Assembly (NCBI GenBank): GCA_945833925.1
Contig: CAMAFX010000003.1
Location: forward strand, 18,012 to 82,011
Reading direction: 5' to 3'
From: an uncultured Prevotellaceae bacterium
Lineage (GTDB): Bacteria; Bacteroidota; Bacteroidia; Bacteroidales; Bacteroidaceae
DNA length: 64,000 bases
Made by a program: the position numbers and the translations under genes. The notes beneath the pieces were generated by a model. It saw only the letters and a list, made by a program, of their open reading frames with translations, was not told the origin of the DNA and ran no database searches. Each line of letters opens with the position of its first letter. The first letter of the stretch is position 1. Positions 17,692 through 26,170 of this stretch are shown here, piece by piece.

Positions 17692-18510
17692 ATGGCACAA
17701 TTCGCTGATTATATCCAGAAGATAGAGATAGACGCTTTGTGGAATGGCAGAAGACACATCGTATGGGAACTGCGTCCCGACGTGAATATCCTGAGCGGAG
17801 TGAACGGTATGGGTAAGAGTACGATACTGAACAGGGTGCTGCGTTCGCTGCTCAACACAGGTCGTGAGGAAATGACAGACTTGGGAGTCACCCTGACACT
17901 CTCGCCCGACGGTGCCGACATGGTGCGCTTTGATGCGGTAAGGAGTTTCGACCGCCCCGTGCTGTCCAGCACCATTATGGATCGGATTGTTGACACGAAG
18001 TTGAACAGTGAACTTGACTTCCAGTTGTATCAGTTGCAGCGCCGCTACCTTGACTTTCAGGTAAACGCAAGCAATCGCATTGTTGAACTCTTCACGAGTG
18101 GCGATCCGGACGCGCAGTGCAAGGCAAGTGCCATAGCCAGCGAGAAGTCGCATTTCCAGGACCTTGTGGACGAATTGTTCTCGGAGACGGGCAAGACCAT
18201 CGACCGCCAGAGCAACGAGATATTCTTCTACCAGCAGGGCGACCGCCTGTCGCCATACAAACTGTCGAGCGGCGAGAAGCAGATGCTGGTCATCATGCTT
18301 ACCGCGCTGGTCGAGAACAAGGAGCACTACGTCCTGTTTATGGACGAGCCCGAGATAAGTCTGCACATCGACTGGCAGAAGAAGCTTGTCTCCATCATTC
18401 ACGATCTCAATCCCAATGCACAGATAATACTGACGACTCACTCGCCGGCAGTCATCATGGATGGCTGGATGGATTGTGTTACCGACGTTGAGGATATAAT
18501 CGTAAACTGA
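17692..18510 (+). CDS. ABC-type AAA ATPase (RecF/OLD-like), partner of a DUF4435 protein
   Basis: 272 residues. Walker A is GVNGMGKST (36-44), the ABC signature is LSSGEKQ (191-197), Walker B with the catalytic Glu is LFMDEPE (215-221), and the switch-His loop is TTHSPAVI (248-255). The protein is short and lacks the long coiled coil of SMC/RecN proteins, fitting the AAA_15/AAA_21 group. The DUF4435 gene begins 7 bp after its stop. ATPases of this group paired with DUF4435 nucleases include AriA of the PARIS anti-phage system. Whether this pair is defensive or a housekeeping repair module of Bacteroidetes cannot be read from the sequence. The first Met of the longer opening (17617) is rejected because the promoter lies between. 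Confidence 0.85.
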   Translation: MAQFADYIQKIEIDALWNGRRHIVWELRPDVNILSGVNGMGKSTILNRVLRSLLNTGREEMTDLGVTLTLSPDGADMVRFDAVRSFDRPVLSSTIMDRIVDTKLNSELDFQLYQLQRRYLDFQVNASNRIVELFTSGDPDAQCKASAIASEKSHFQDLVDELFSETGKTIDRQSNEIFFYQQGDRLSPYKLSSGEKQMLVIMLTALVENKEHYVLFMDEPEISLHIDWQKKLVSIIHDLNPNAQIILTTHSPAVIMDGWMDCVTDVEDIIVN

Positions 18511-18517
18511 CTTTCCG

Positions 18518-19528
18518 ATGGGACGCCGTTTAACAGATAATGTTTCGTCGGTCTATATCGAGGCTGCCAACCGACTGCGACCAAAGCATGCCAGTCGGCG
18601 AGTCATAGTGTATGTCGAGAGTTATGACGACGTACTCTTCTGGCGCACCGTGTTCCAGACGTTCGAGAGCGAGAACCTGAGGTTCGAGGTGATGCTGCCT
18701 TCGCGCACATCGTTGGGCAAGGGCAAGAAACTGGCAATGAACAACAATCTCGGTCCCGGGATGATAGCCTGTGTGGATGCCGACTACGACTTCCTGATGC
18801 AGCGACATTCCGAAGCCTCCGTGCGCATGCTCGACAACCCCTATATCTTCCACACCTATGTCTATGCCATCGAGAGTTACCAGTGCTATGCGCCCGGACT
18901 GCACGAGGCGTGCGTCATGGCTACGCTCAACGACCGCGAGGTGCTGAACCTTGAGGAGTTCATGCGCCAGTTCTCGGTCATCGTCTGGCCTCTGCTGGTG
19001 TGGAGCATATGGTGCTACAGGCACGACTATTACAAGCAGTTCAGCATCATGGACCTCAACGAGACCCTCGCCATACGCGATGTCAACGTCTACCATCCTG
19101 AACTGACACTCGACTACATTCGCCGTCGTGTCAACAAGCGCGTGTCGTGGCTTCAGCACACATTCCCCGCTGCCAGAAAGGACTTCGAACCGTTGAAGCA
19201 GGAGATTCTGTCGCTCGGCGTGACACCCGAGACGGCATATATGTACATACAGGGGCACACCCTGTTCGACAACATCGTGCTGCCGCTGCTCAACCCAGTC
19301 TGCATCATTCTGCGCCGCGAGCGCGAGAACGAGATAAAGCGCCTTGCGTGTCACGAGGTGCAGCGCCAGAACGAGATGTCGTGCTACCAGCACAGTGTGT
19401 TCTCGGTAGATGCAATGCTGCGCAAGGGCACCAACTATCAGCAGTCGGAACCATACCAGCGTTTGCTCGGCGACCTGCGTGCCTTCTGCGATTCGCTGCA
19501 GAAGGTGGCGGAAGCAGTGGAGGAGTAG
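18518..19528 (+). CDS. DUF4435 (TOPRIM-like nuclease fold) protein
   Basis: 336 residues. The N-terminal core reads IVYVESYDDVLFW (Glu34) and then MIACVDADYDFL (Asp87, Asp89), the Glu plus DxD arrangement that coordinates metal in TOPRIM nucleases. YVYAIESYQCY (about 117-127) is the DUF4435 signature region. The rest (about 150-336) is mostly helical and unassigned, with a possible hydrophobic stretch FSVIVWPLLVWSIW. It is translated with the ATPase, 7 bp apart. By analogy with AriB of PARIS and OLD nucleases it would be the effector released or controlled by the ATPase; this is inference. Confidence 0.8.
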   Translation: MGRRLTDNVSSVYIEAANRLRPKHASRRVIVYVESYDDVLFWRTVFQTFESENLRFEVMLPSRTSLGKGKKLAMNNNLGPGMIACVDADYDFLMQRHSEASVRMLDNPYIFHTYVYAIESYQCYAPGLHEACVMATLNDREVLNLEEFMRQFSVIVWPLLVWSIWCYRHDYYKQFSIMDLNETLAIRDVNVYHPELTLDYIRRRVNKRVSWLQHTFPAARKDFEPLKQEILSLGVTPETAYMYIQGHTLFDNIVLPLLNPVCIILRRERENEIKRLACHEVQRQNEMSCYQHSVFSVDAMLRKGTNYQQSEPYQRLLGDLRAFCDSLQKVAEAVEE

Positions 19529-19559
19529 CCTCTCCCTATATATATTATAAATAAGGTAT

Positions 19560-19595
19560 AGCGGGATGTATCGGTTTGTTGCCGTACATCCCGCT
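19560..19595. terminator. Hairpin between converging DUF4435 and epimerase-like genes
   Basis: Stem AGCGGGATGTA/TACATCCCGCT (11 bp, perfect), with a 14-base loop. No T-run follows on the plus strand. It is preceded by TATATTATAAATAAGGTAT, an element seen before other terminator hairpins in this window. Confidence 0.6.
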
Positions 19596-19629
19596 TACTG
19601 TGTATGGTGGGGTTGTCTTGTGTGTTACG

Positions 19630-20502
19630 TCAGAGAACCTCGATGGTATAGGCTGTTGTCCACATCTTGCCGTTGGTGTGCTGAATGTGCTGGCGCTCGG
19701 CAAACTCGCCGTTGTAGCCTGGGACGTCGCAGATGCCGCACCATGGTTCGATGCAGACGAAGGGGCAGCAACCATGCTTGGGCGACCACAGTGCAAGTAC
19801 GGGCATGTCGTGGGTCACGGCAACGATGGGCTTGCGGTTCTTGTCGAGCAGTGTCACCTTCTTGTTCATACCTCGTATGTCCAGCAAGGTGTCGCAGGCG
19901 AAGGTGTCGTTCTTCAGTGGCAGAATGTTTCCCTCCTCAAGTGCTATGGTTGTCTGCTCGGGGTGCAGGAAGCCGTCGGGTAGCACGCTGTTGCTTACGA
20001 TGTCGGCAGTGTCGAACTGCAGGTAGCCGTGCACCTCGTCGTCAGGATTGAAGTCGGGCAGTTCAAAGGCAGGGTGTGCGCCCATCATGAAGGGGAGGTT
20101 CAGCGAACTCTCTACCTCCCATGTTACCTTGACGGTCTTCTCGTCGGTAATGTCGAACCTCTGTCTCACTGCAAATGGGAAGGGGTAGTGTTTGCCCGAC
20201 TCCTCGCTGTTGCATAGCTCAAGGGTTGCCGACGAACCGTATCCACCCGATGCCAGATGCCATGGCAACCTCTGGCCGAATCCATGCTTGGGCATGGGGT
20301 ATGTCTTGCCTTCTACGACAATCCTCTGTTCCCAACTGTTGCCGATGGTGGGAAAGAGTATAGGGTCGTGCTTTCCCCAGTAGGCAGGGTCGCCGTGCCA
20401 CAGCACGTTGCGTTCGCGTCCTATCATCTCTGGTTCTGCATTCTCTACGTCGATGCACATTCTCAGTGCGCCTGTCTTGTCGGCTATTTCAATCTTTGCC
20501 AT
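19630..20502 (-). CDS. Aldose 1-epimerase family protein (LacX/GalM-like)
   Basis: 290 residues, beta-rich. It carries GKHDPILFPTIG, KTYPMPKHGFGQRLPW (family His), FMMGAHPAFELPD (second His) and CIEPWCG (Glu region). These match the galactose mutarotase-like fold that converts sugar anomers. Short members like this (about 290 aa) are often called LacX or YeaD-like, and their true sugar or sugar phosphate is unknown. It is a single minus-strand gene with a full promoter 29 bases upstream, overlapping the divergent promoter of the small gene at 20620. Confidence 0.85.
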   Translation of the reverse strand: MAKIEIADKTGALRMCIDVENAEPEMIGRERNVLWHGDPAYWGKHDPILFPTIGNSWEQRIVVEGKTYPMPKHGFGQRLPWHLASGGYGSSATLELCNSEESGKHYPFPFAVRQRFDITDEKTVKVTWEVESSLNLPFMMGAHPAFELPDFNPDDEVHGYLQFDTADIVSNSVLPDGFLHPEQTTIALEEGNILPLKNDTFACDTLLDIRGMNKKVTLLDKNRKPIVAVTHDMPVLALWSPKHGCCPFVCIEPWCGICDVPGYNGEFAERQHIQHTNGKMWTTAYTIEVL

Positions 20503-20530
20503 ATTGTTTGCATGTTTTGTTGTTGTACGG

Positions 20531-20562
20531 CAAAGTTAAGTCATAAGTTTTTTTGCGCCAAA
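20531..20562 (-). promoter_or_regulatory. Full promoter of the epimerase-like gene
   Basis: TTTG (20562-20559), 20 bases, TAACTTTG (20538-20531) on the minus strand. The -33 boxes of this and the divergent promoter are 14 bp apart. Confidence 0.7.
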
Positions 20563-20576
20563 TAAATGGTTGAGAA

Positions 20577-20608
20577 TTTGGCGAATTATCTCAAAAGGTT
20601 TACTTTTG
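20577..20608 (+). promoter_or_regulatory. Full promoter of the 83-aa gene
   Basis: TTTG (20577-20580), 20 bases, TACTTTTG (20601-20608). The start codon at 20620 follows 11 bases later, predicting a leader of only a few bases. Confidence 0.7.
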
Positions 20609-20619
20609 CAAAAAGAATT

Positions 20620-20871
20620 ATGATAGACAAGGGCGTAATAGAGACTGCATATTGCTTCTTTCACCAGAAGCAGAGAGTATACCAGTACAGCACCATGGAC
20701 TGGCAGAAGGATGACATAGAGTATGCCATCGAGGATTATGTCAGCACGATGAACGGGGAACTGTACGAACTGTTGTCGGGAGGCCGCCCCGATTTTCTGC
20801 GCAATCACACCACCTTTGCTGCCGACATAGTATCGGCACTGGAGATGCTCGACAGCATGATGGAAGGGTAG
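20620..20871 (+). CDS. Small conserved-looking protein, unknown function
   Basis: 83 residues starting MIDKGVIETAYCFFHQK. An in-frame ATG exists at 20566, but the promoter (20577-20608) lies downstream of it, so 20620 is the start. The protein is acidic and helical, with an aromatic-rich N-terminus (YCFFHQKQRVYQYS) and no signal peptide or membrane segment. Codon use resembles the neighbours, supporting a real gene. I do not recognise the family. It has its own promoter and converges on the GH20 gene, whose stop is only 9 bp away, with no terminator between them. Confidence 0.65.
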   Translation: MIDKGVIETAYCFFHQKQRVYQYSTMDWQKDDIEYAIEDYVSTMNGELYELLSGGRPDFLRNHTTFAADIVSALEMLDSMMEG

Positions 20872-20880
20872 GCGATGAGG

Positions 20881-22608
20881 CTACCTCACAACTATCTCGT
20901 CTGTGAAAATCCAGCCTCCGCGCTTGCCTGACAGGGCTTGTATGCGCACATATCGTGCCTTTGTCGCACCTTTCTTGCCCGCTTTTCTTCCTGTCTTTCT
21001 CTTCGTTGCGGTGTTGCCTGCCTTCCACCCCATGGTCTCGTAGGCTGTGCTCACTGTGCTTTGCCCTGGCGTGTCGTGATGGAGCAGGGTGTAGTTCTCG
21101 CCGTCCGTACTCGTGTAGATGTTTATTTCTTCGGGCAGGAAGATCTCCGGTCCTATGCTTTGCAGGAAGTCTGCCTCTATGCTTTTTATCCTTTCCGTTT
21201 GCTCCAGATCGATGATAACGTCAAGTCTGCCGCGCGAGATGAAGCCCTGCCAGCGTCCGTCGTTGTTTGCCCATCCGCCTCGCAGTCCGTCGGTCAGTGC
21301 CGTGCTTCCGCCTGCCGAATAGTATTCGTTGTAGGGTGCGTTGTATGTCACCTTCTTGCCGGTCGACAGACATCGCACAGGCGAGTCGTGCTCTTGCCGT
21401 TCGCCAACCTCGCTTTCCAGCGGGAATGGAGTGATGTCGTGCTGGCGCAACCAGTTGAGTGCCTCGATGACCTTTCCTTTGTCCTTTGGCGTGTAGTCGT
21501 TGTCGTCCGCCCATGCCGACACTGCCAGTGCTCTGGGCCACAGCATGCGTTCGGCATGTCTGTCGTTGGGCACGTACTCGGTCCATAGGTTTACCTGCAT
21601 GCCGAGCAAGAGGCTGTCGGTCATCCTTTTCTTCACGTCGCGCGCGTATGCCCATATATTGTCAAGAGGTATGTATCCGCCTATTGCCTCGGGTTCGGTA
21701 AGCGGACAATCCTGGTAGGTGTCCACATAGCAGTGCTTTCCGGGGCAGAGTATGACCTCGTGCCCCTGTGCCATTGCCCTGGCTGCCGTGCTCTCGTCGC
21801 GCCACACCATGATGATGGGCTTGATGGCTGAGGTGTCGAGTGCAGTCGGTGGCAGAGCCTCGTCCCACAGAATGACCTTCCTTCCTGCCTTGTCAGCCAT
21901 CTCTGTCAACCTCTGGCTGGCATACTGCTGCAGTCGTTGACGCGAATCTCTGGCAGAGGGGGCAATGCCAAGTTCCTTCATTTTGGCAAGGCAACGCTCG
22001 CATGTTAGCCAGCGAGTGCCTCCTGCCTCGTCGCCTCCTAAGTGTATGTAAGGTGATGTGAAGATGCCGTTCAGTTCGGACAGAACATCGTTCATGAACG
22101 AGTACGATGCCTCGCTGCCCAGACAGAAGTCGGCACATTCGTAGGGCTTGCCTGTGCATCCTGTCTCCGGATATGCGGCGGTAACCTCCTCGCTGTGTGC
22201 CGGAAACTCTATTTCGGGAACTATCTGCACGCCGCGACTGTCGGCATACGCCACCAGACGTCGCATCTCCTCCTGTGTGTAGTAGCCGCCGAATGCCGTG
22301 TCGCTCTTCTCCTCGCTGTACAGTCGCCTGCCATCGTTCCACCATGTCTTCCACGACGCGTCGGTGCGCCATGCCGCCATGCTGGTCAGTCGTGGTCTGC
22401 TCTTTATCTCCAGGCGCCACCCTGCGGCATCGGTGAGGTGCAGGTGCAGGCGGTTTATGCCGAAGTGGCTCATGGCATCGACCTGACGGTAGAGAAACTC
22501 CATCGGCATGAAGTGGCGGCTTACGTCAATCATGATTCCGCTCCAGCGCTCTGCGCTGAAAGTCGTTGCCATTAGCAAGGAAAGTATGAGTGTGAGTATG
22601 CGTTTCAT
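20881..22608 (-). CDS. Secreted GH20 beta-N-acetylhexosaminidase with C-terminal discoidin-like domain
   Basis: 575 residues. A signal peptide (about 1-18, MKRILTLILSLLMATTFSA) is followed directly by the GH20 barrel: GIMIDVSRHFMP, LHLHLTDAAGWRLEI and the catalytic pair HLGGDE (Asp-Glu, about residue 195). The C-terminal 150 residues (YYSAGGSTALTDGLRGGW ... VIIDLEQTERIKSIEADFLQ) look like an F5/8 type C sugar-binding domain. The usual N-terminal GH20b domain of Bacteroidetes enzymes is absent, making this a compact form. It would remove terminal GlcNAc or GalNAc from host or dietary glycans in the periplasm or outside. The leader carries a mini-ORF and a terminator-like hairpin, annotated separately. 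Confidence 0.9.
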   Translation of the reverse strand: MKRILTLILSLLMATTFSAERWSGIMIDVSRHFMPMEFLYRQVDAMSHFGINRLHLHLTDAAGWRLEIKSRPRLTSMAAWRTDASWKTWWNDGRRLYSEEKSDTAFGGYYTQEEMRRLVAYADSRGVQIVPEIEFPAHSEEVTAAYPETGCTGKPYECADFCLGSEASYSFMNDVLSELNGIFTSPYIHLGGDEAGGTRWLTCERCLAKMKELGIAPSARDSRQRLQQYASQRLTEMADKAGRKVILWDEALPPTALDTSAIKPIIMVWRDESTAARAMAQGHEVILCPGKHCYVDTYQDCPLTEPEAIGGYIPLDNIWAYARDVKKRMTDSLLLGMQVNLWTEYVPNDRHAERMLWPRALAVSAWADDNDYTPKDKGKVIEALNWLRQHDITPFPLESEVGERQEHDSPVRCLSTGKKVTYNAPYNEYYSAGGSTALTDGLRGGWANNDGRWQGFISRGRLDVIIDLEQTERIKSIEADFLQSIGPEIFLPEEINIYTSTDGENYTLLHHDTPGQSTVSTAYETMGWKAGNTATKRKTGRKAGKKGATKARYVRIQALSGKRGGWIFTDEIVVR

Positions 22609-22626
22609 TACGTTTCGGTTTGGTGT

Positions 22627-22656
22627 AAAAAAAAGAAGGTTGTCATCACGACAACC
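22627..22656 (-). terminator. Terminator-like hairpin in the GH20 leader (possible attenuator)
   Basis: On the minus strand GGTTGTC (22656-22650), 5-base loop, GACAACC (22644-22638), then TTC and eight T (22634-22627). It lies downstream of the GH20 -7 element and about 20 bases before the GH20 start, so it is inside the leader. It could also terminate trkA read-through. Confidence 0.7.
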
Positions 22657-22687
22657 AATCTTTCGTTAACCTTAAATCTAATACCAT
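22646..22687 (-). CDS. Putative 13-residue leader peptide
   Basis: ATG at 22687-22685 opens MVLDLRLTKDWLS and stops at TGA 22648-22646, inside the loop of the terminator-like hairpin. Ribosomes on this ORF would cover the left arm of the stem, the arrangement needed for translation-coupled attenuation. The start lies about 14 bases after the -7 element. No Shine-Dalgarno sequence is visible. It may be chance; the position relative to the hairpin is the argument. Confidence 0.35.
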   Translation of the reverse strand: MVLDLRLTKDWLS

Positions 22688-22700
22688 GAAAAACACGATG

Positions 22701-22731
22701 CAAAGGTACGGCTTTCCTGCAAATCTGCAAG
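22701..22731 (-). promoter_or_regulatory. Promoter of the GH20 gene
   Basis: TACCTTTG (22708-22701) on the minus strand, with CTTG (22731-22728) 19 bases upstream, one base off consensus. The leader to 22608 is about 90 bases. Confidence 0.55.
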
Positions 22732-22793
22732 CATCTGTGTCTAATAGTATCAGAAAGTATCTTTTTTATTGATGTATATCAATTGGTTGCGAC

Positions 22794-24179
22794 TCACTTC
22801 AGTCCTATCTTGGCGAGTATGCTGCCAGATGGCTTTCGGAAGAGTGAATCAATCTTCTTGATAAGTTGCGAGCGGCAGAACACCACCACACTGTCGCCGG
22901 GCTGTATCTGCGTGTTACCGTTGATGGGCATGCCGACGTCGTTTCGGATAAGTCCGCCGAAGGTGATTCCCTCGGGCAACTTGATGTCGCGGATGAGGTG
23001 TTTGGTGATGGGTGAGTCGTCGGCTGCGATGAACTCGGCAACGTCGGCGTTGGCAATGTTCAGGCACTTCACGTTCGACACATCGGCGTCGAGCATCATC
23101 TGGTAGATGTGGCTTGCGGCGATGGTCTTCTTGTTGATGATGGTGCCTATGTCGAGTTTCTCAGCCATGTCTATGTAGTCCATGTTCTCGCACAGAGCCA
23201 CGGTCTTGCGCACGCCCATTCGCTTGGCAGCCAGGCACGCCAGGATGTTGGTCTCCGTTTCGGGTGTCAGTGCACAGAATGCCTGAGTGTCCTTGATGCC
23301 CTCGTCGAGTAGCAGGTTAGTGTCGCGTCCGTCGCCCTGAATCACCATTATCTCGTCGTCCAGCAGGTCGTTCAGGCGGTTGCATCTCACCTCGCTCTGC
23401 TCTATGATTCGCATGGACATGTAGTCGGGCTTCATCTGCGCCACGTGGATGCAGGTATGTCCGCCGCCCATTATCAGCACGTTCTTGACGTCTGCATAGT
23501 CCTCCTTGCCCACTATCTCGCGTATGTAGGGGATGTACTTGCGCGTGGTCATAAAGTATACGATGTCGCCAAGTTGCAACTCGTGTCTACCGTTGGGGAT
23601 GAGGGTCTCGCTGCCTCGCTTTATGGCTACCACATGGTAGGGGCTGTCGGGTGGACAAAGCGTGGCAAGCGGAGTGTTCAGTATCTTTGCGCTCTCTCTC
23701 AGTTTGATGCCAAGCATGACGAGGGCGCCTCCGTGAAACTCCCAGTACTGGCGTGCCCACGAGCGTTTCAGACCATTCATGATCTCCTCGGCTGCCAACT
23801 GTTCGGGGTAGATGAGCGAGTCGATGCCCATCTGTCGGAAGAAGTCCAGATGTGCCTTCTGCATGTACTCCGAGTTGTCCACACGTGCCACGGTCTTCTT
23901 AGCGCCCAGTGCGTGGGCAAGCATGCAGCAGGTGATGTTTCTTGCTTCGTCGGGCGTGACGGCAATGAAGAGGTCGGAGTGCTGAACGCCTGCTTCCTTC
24001 ATTCCCATGATGCTCGTCGTGGGCACGTTGAGTGTCAGCAGGTCATAGTTGCCTGCCTGCGATAGTGCCTCGGTCTTCTCGGGGTTCTCGTCGATGACGA
24101 TGATGTCCTGGTTTTCGTTTGAGAGCAGTTTTGCCAGGTGTGTGCCTACGGCTCCGGCTCCAGCTATTACTATCTTCAT
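22794..24179 (-). CDS. trkA: Trk potassium uptake regulator TrkA
   Basis: 461 residues arranged as two RCK units. The first begins MKIVIAGAGAVGTHLAKLL (GxGxxG NAD-binding loop) with a VIDENPEK strand end. The second begins near residue 232 with NVLIMGGGHTCIHVAQ. Each is followed by a TrkA_C domain (GGALVMLGIKLRES and KLPEGITFGGLIRND). It is a cytoplasmic NAD(H)-binding ring that gates the TrkH K+ channel. No trkH is in this window; downstream comes a GH20 gene with its own promoter. It starts 49 bp after dxs and probably shares its transcript. Confidence 0.92.
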   Translation of the reverse strand: MKIVIAGAGAVGTHLAKLLSNENQDIIVIDENPEKTEALSQAGNYDLLTLNVPTTSIMGMKEAGVQHSDLFIAVTPDEARNITCCMLAHALGAKKTVARVDNSEYMQKAHLDFFRQMGIDSLIYPEQLAAEEIMNGLKRSWARQYWEFHGGALVMLGIKLRESAKILNTPLATLCPPDSPYHVVAIKRGSETLIPNGRHELQLGDIVYFMTTRKYIPYIREIVGKEDYADVKNVLIMGGGHTCIHVAQMKPDYMSMRIIEQSEVRCNRLNDLLDDEIMVIQGDGRDTNLLLDEGIKDTQAFCALTPETETNILACLAAKRMGVRKTVALCENMDYIDMAEKLDIGTIINKKTIAASHIYQMMLDADVSNVKCLNIANADVAEFIAADDSPITKHLIRDIKLPEGITFGGLIRNDVGMPINGNTQIQPGDSVVVFCRSQLIKKIDSLFRKPSGSILAKIGLK

Positions 24180-24228
24180 AGAAATATTTTGTTCTTAAGT
24201 AGTTGGGTGCGCCCAGTCCTGTGGCTTG

Positions 24229-26148
24229 TCAGGCTTGGGTCATTCCTTCGAGAGTGTCGATTATAGATGCCTCGTCGATGCCGGCAAGATGCTGCAGTTC
24301 AGCCACAGTGCCGTGCTCGATGAAGTGGTCGGGCAGTCCCAGGCGCTTGATGCGTGGGTTGAATCCGTGCTCGTTCATATATTCCATGACGGCTGTGCCA
24401 AGTCCGCCGTTGCGTACTCCGTCCTCCAGTGTCACCACGTTGGCGAAGTTGCGTCCCACCTCGTCCAGGATATCCTCGTCGATGGGCTTCAGGAAACGCA
24501 TGTCGTAGTGTGCCACACTCAGTTGTCTGCCCTGTTCGGCAGCCTTGCGCTCGAATGTCTCGATGGCGCGCTGTGCCGTGTTGCCAAGCGGACCGATGCT
24601 GAGAAGTGCCACGTTCTGTCCGTCCTTCAGTTTTCTGCCTTTTCCGATAGGTACCTCGTGCATGGGACATTCCCAGTCGGTGTGCTCGCCGTTGCCGCGA
24701 GGGTAGCGAATGACGAACGGCCCCTTGTCGGGCAACTGTGCGGTGTACATCAGGTGACGCAGTTCGTGCTCGTCCATAGGCGAGGAGATGGTGATGTTGG
24801 GTATGGGGCGCAGTGCTGCCATGTCGAACGCACCATGGTGCGTGGCTCCGTCTTCGCCTACCAGTCCGGCGCGGTCGAAGCAGAACACTACGTCCAGTCC
24901 TTCTATGGCTACGTCATGGATTATGTTGTCGTACGAACGCTGTGCAAAGGCAGAGTATATGTTACAGAAGGGCAGCATGCCGTCGGTTGCCAGTCCGGCA
25001 GAGAACGTCACGGCGTGCCCCTCGGCAATGCCGACGTCGAAGGTGCGGTCGGGCATCTCGTTCATCATTATGTTGAGCGAGCAGCCTGTTGGCATGGCTG
25101 GCGTTATGCCGACTATCCTGGGGTTCTGCCTTGCCAATTCCACGATGGTGTGTCCGAACACATCCTGATATCGGGGAGGCTGGTTGGTGTTGTCGCTCTT
25201 TATGCGTTCGCCCGTTTCCGGATTGAAGCGTCCGGGTGCGTGCCATTCGGTGGCGTTCTTCTCGGCAGGCTCGTATCCCTTGCCTTTGCGTGTATGCAGA
25301 TGCAGCAGTTTCGGACCTCGCATGTCCTTGATGTTGCGCAGCGTGTTGACCAGTTCTATGACATCGTGGCCGTCTCGCGGTCCGAAGTAGCGTATGTTCA
25401 TGCCTTCGAATATGTTCTGCTGGTTGTTGAGCAGTGCCTTCATGGCGTTGTTGAAGGTAATGATTCGCTTCTTTCTGTCGTCGCTGAGCCATCCCCACTG
25501 CATCAGTCTCTGGGCTGCGCGGTTGCGCAGGTTGTTGTACGTACTGCCCGTGTGCAGATGGTGCAGGTACTCCTTCATTCCACCCACGCTGTGGTCTATG
25601 CTCATGTTGTTGTCGTTAAGGATGATGAGCATGTCGTTGGGCGTGCCGGCGGCGTTGTTCAGTCCCTCGAAGGCAAGTCCGCCCGTCATGGAACCGTCGC
25701 CAATGACTGCTATGACCTTGCGGTTGGATTTCTCCAGTCGCGATGCCACAGCCATGCCCAGAGCAGCCGAGATGCTGTTGCTGGCGTGCCCGCAGGTGAA
25801 GGTGTCGTATTCGCTCTCGCTGGGAGAGGGGAAGGGGTGCAGTCCGCCCAGTTTGCGGTTGGTGCAGAACCTCTCGCGCCTGTCGGTGAGTAGTTTGTGT
25901 GCGTATGCCTGATGTCCTACATCCCAGACAATACGGTCCTCGGGTGTGCTGAACACGTAGTGCAGTGCCACGGTGATCTCGATGACACCCAGCGAGGAGG
26001 CAAAGTGCCCTGGGTTTATGCTCAACTCCTGGATGAGGCATTCACGCAGTTCCTGACACACCTGTGGCAACTTCTCGATGGGAAGTCGGCGCAGGTCGGC
26101 TGGTGTGTGAATGCTGTCGAGCAGGTTTGTAGATGAATGGTTTGACAT
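24229..26148 (-). CDS. dxs: 1-deoxy-D-xylulose-5-phosphate synthase
   Basis: 639 residues from the ATG at 26148; a longer in-frame opening to 26289 is rejected because the -7 element lies inside it. Landmarks are [18 protein letters not shown], the thiamine diphosphate motif [35 protein letters not shown] and a C-terminal transketolase domain. It joins pyruvate and glyceraldehyde 3-phosphate, the first step of the MEP isoprenoid pathway. It is the first gene of a dxs-trkA unit. Confidence 0.95.
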   Translation of the reverse strand: MSNHSSTNLLDSIHTPADLRRLPIEKLPQVCQELRECLIQELSINPGHFASSLGVIEITVALHYVFSTPEDRIVWDVGHQAYAHKLLTDRRERFCTNRKLGGLHPFPSPSESEYDTFTCGHASNSISAALGMAVASRLEKSNRKVIAVIGDGSMTGGLAFEGLNNAAGTPNDMLIILNDNNMSIDHSVGGMKEYLHHLHTGSTYNNLRNRAAQRLMQWGWLSDDRKKRIITFNNAMKALLNNQQNIFEGMNIRYFGPRDGHDVIELVNTLRNIKDMRGPKLLHLHTRKGKGYEPAEKNATEWHAPGRFNPETGERIKSDNTNQPPRYQDVFGHTIVELARQNPRIVGITPAMPTGCSLNIMMNEMPDRTFDVGIAEGHAVTFSAGLATDGMLPFCNIYSAFAQRSYDNIIHDVAIEGLDVVFCFDRAGLVGEDGATHHGAFDMAALRPIPNITISSPMDEHELRHLMYTAQLPDKGPFVIRYPRGNGEHTDWECPMHEVPIGKGRKLKDGQNVALLSIGPLGNTAQRAIETFERKAAEQGRQLSVAHYDMRFLKPIDEDILDEVGRNFANVVTLEDGVRNGGLGTAVMEYMNEHGFNPRIKRLGLPDHFIEHGTVAELQHLAGIDEASIIDTLEGMTQA

Positions 26149-26170
26149 TTTAAATAATGTAATATTTCTG

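Noticed and set aside
24226-25893. 555-codon open frame on the plus strand opposite dxs
   Set aside because: It is the antisense of dxs, whose motifs are unambiguous. The reading is rich in Cys, His and Val in a way typical of shadow frames in this codon usage, and it has no promoter or recognisable domain.
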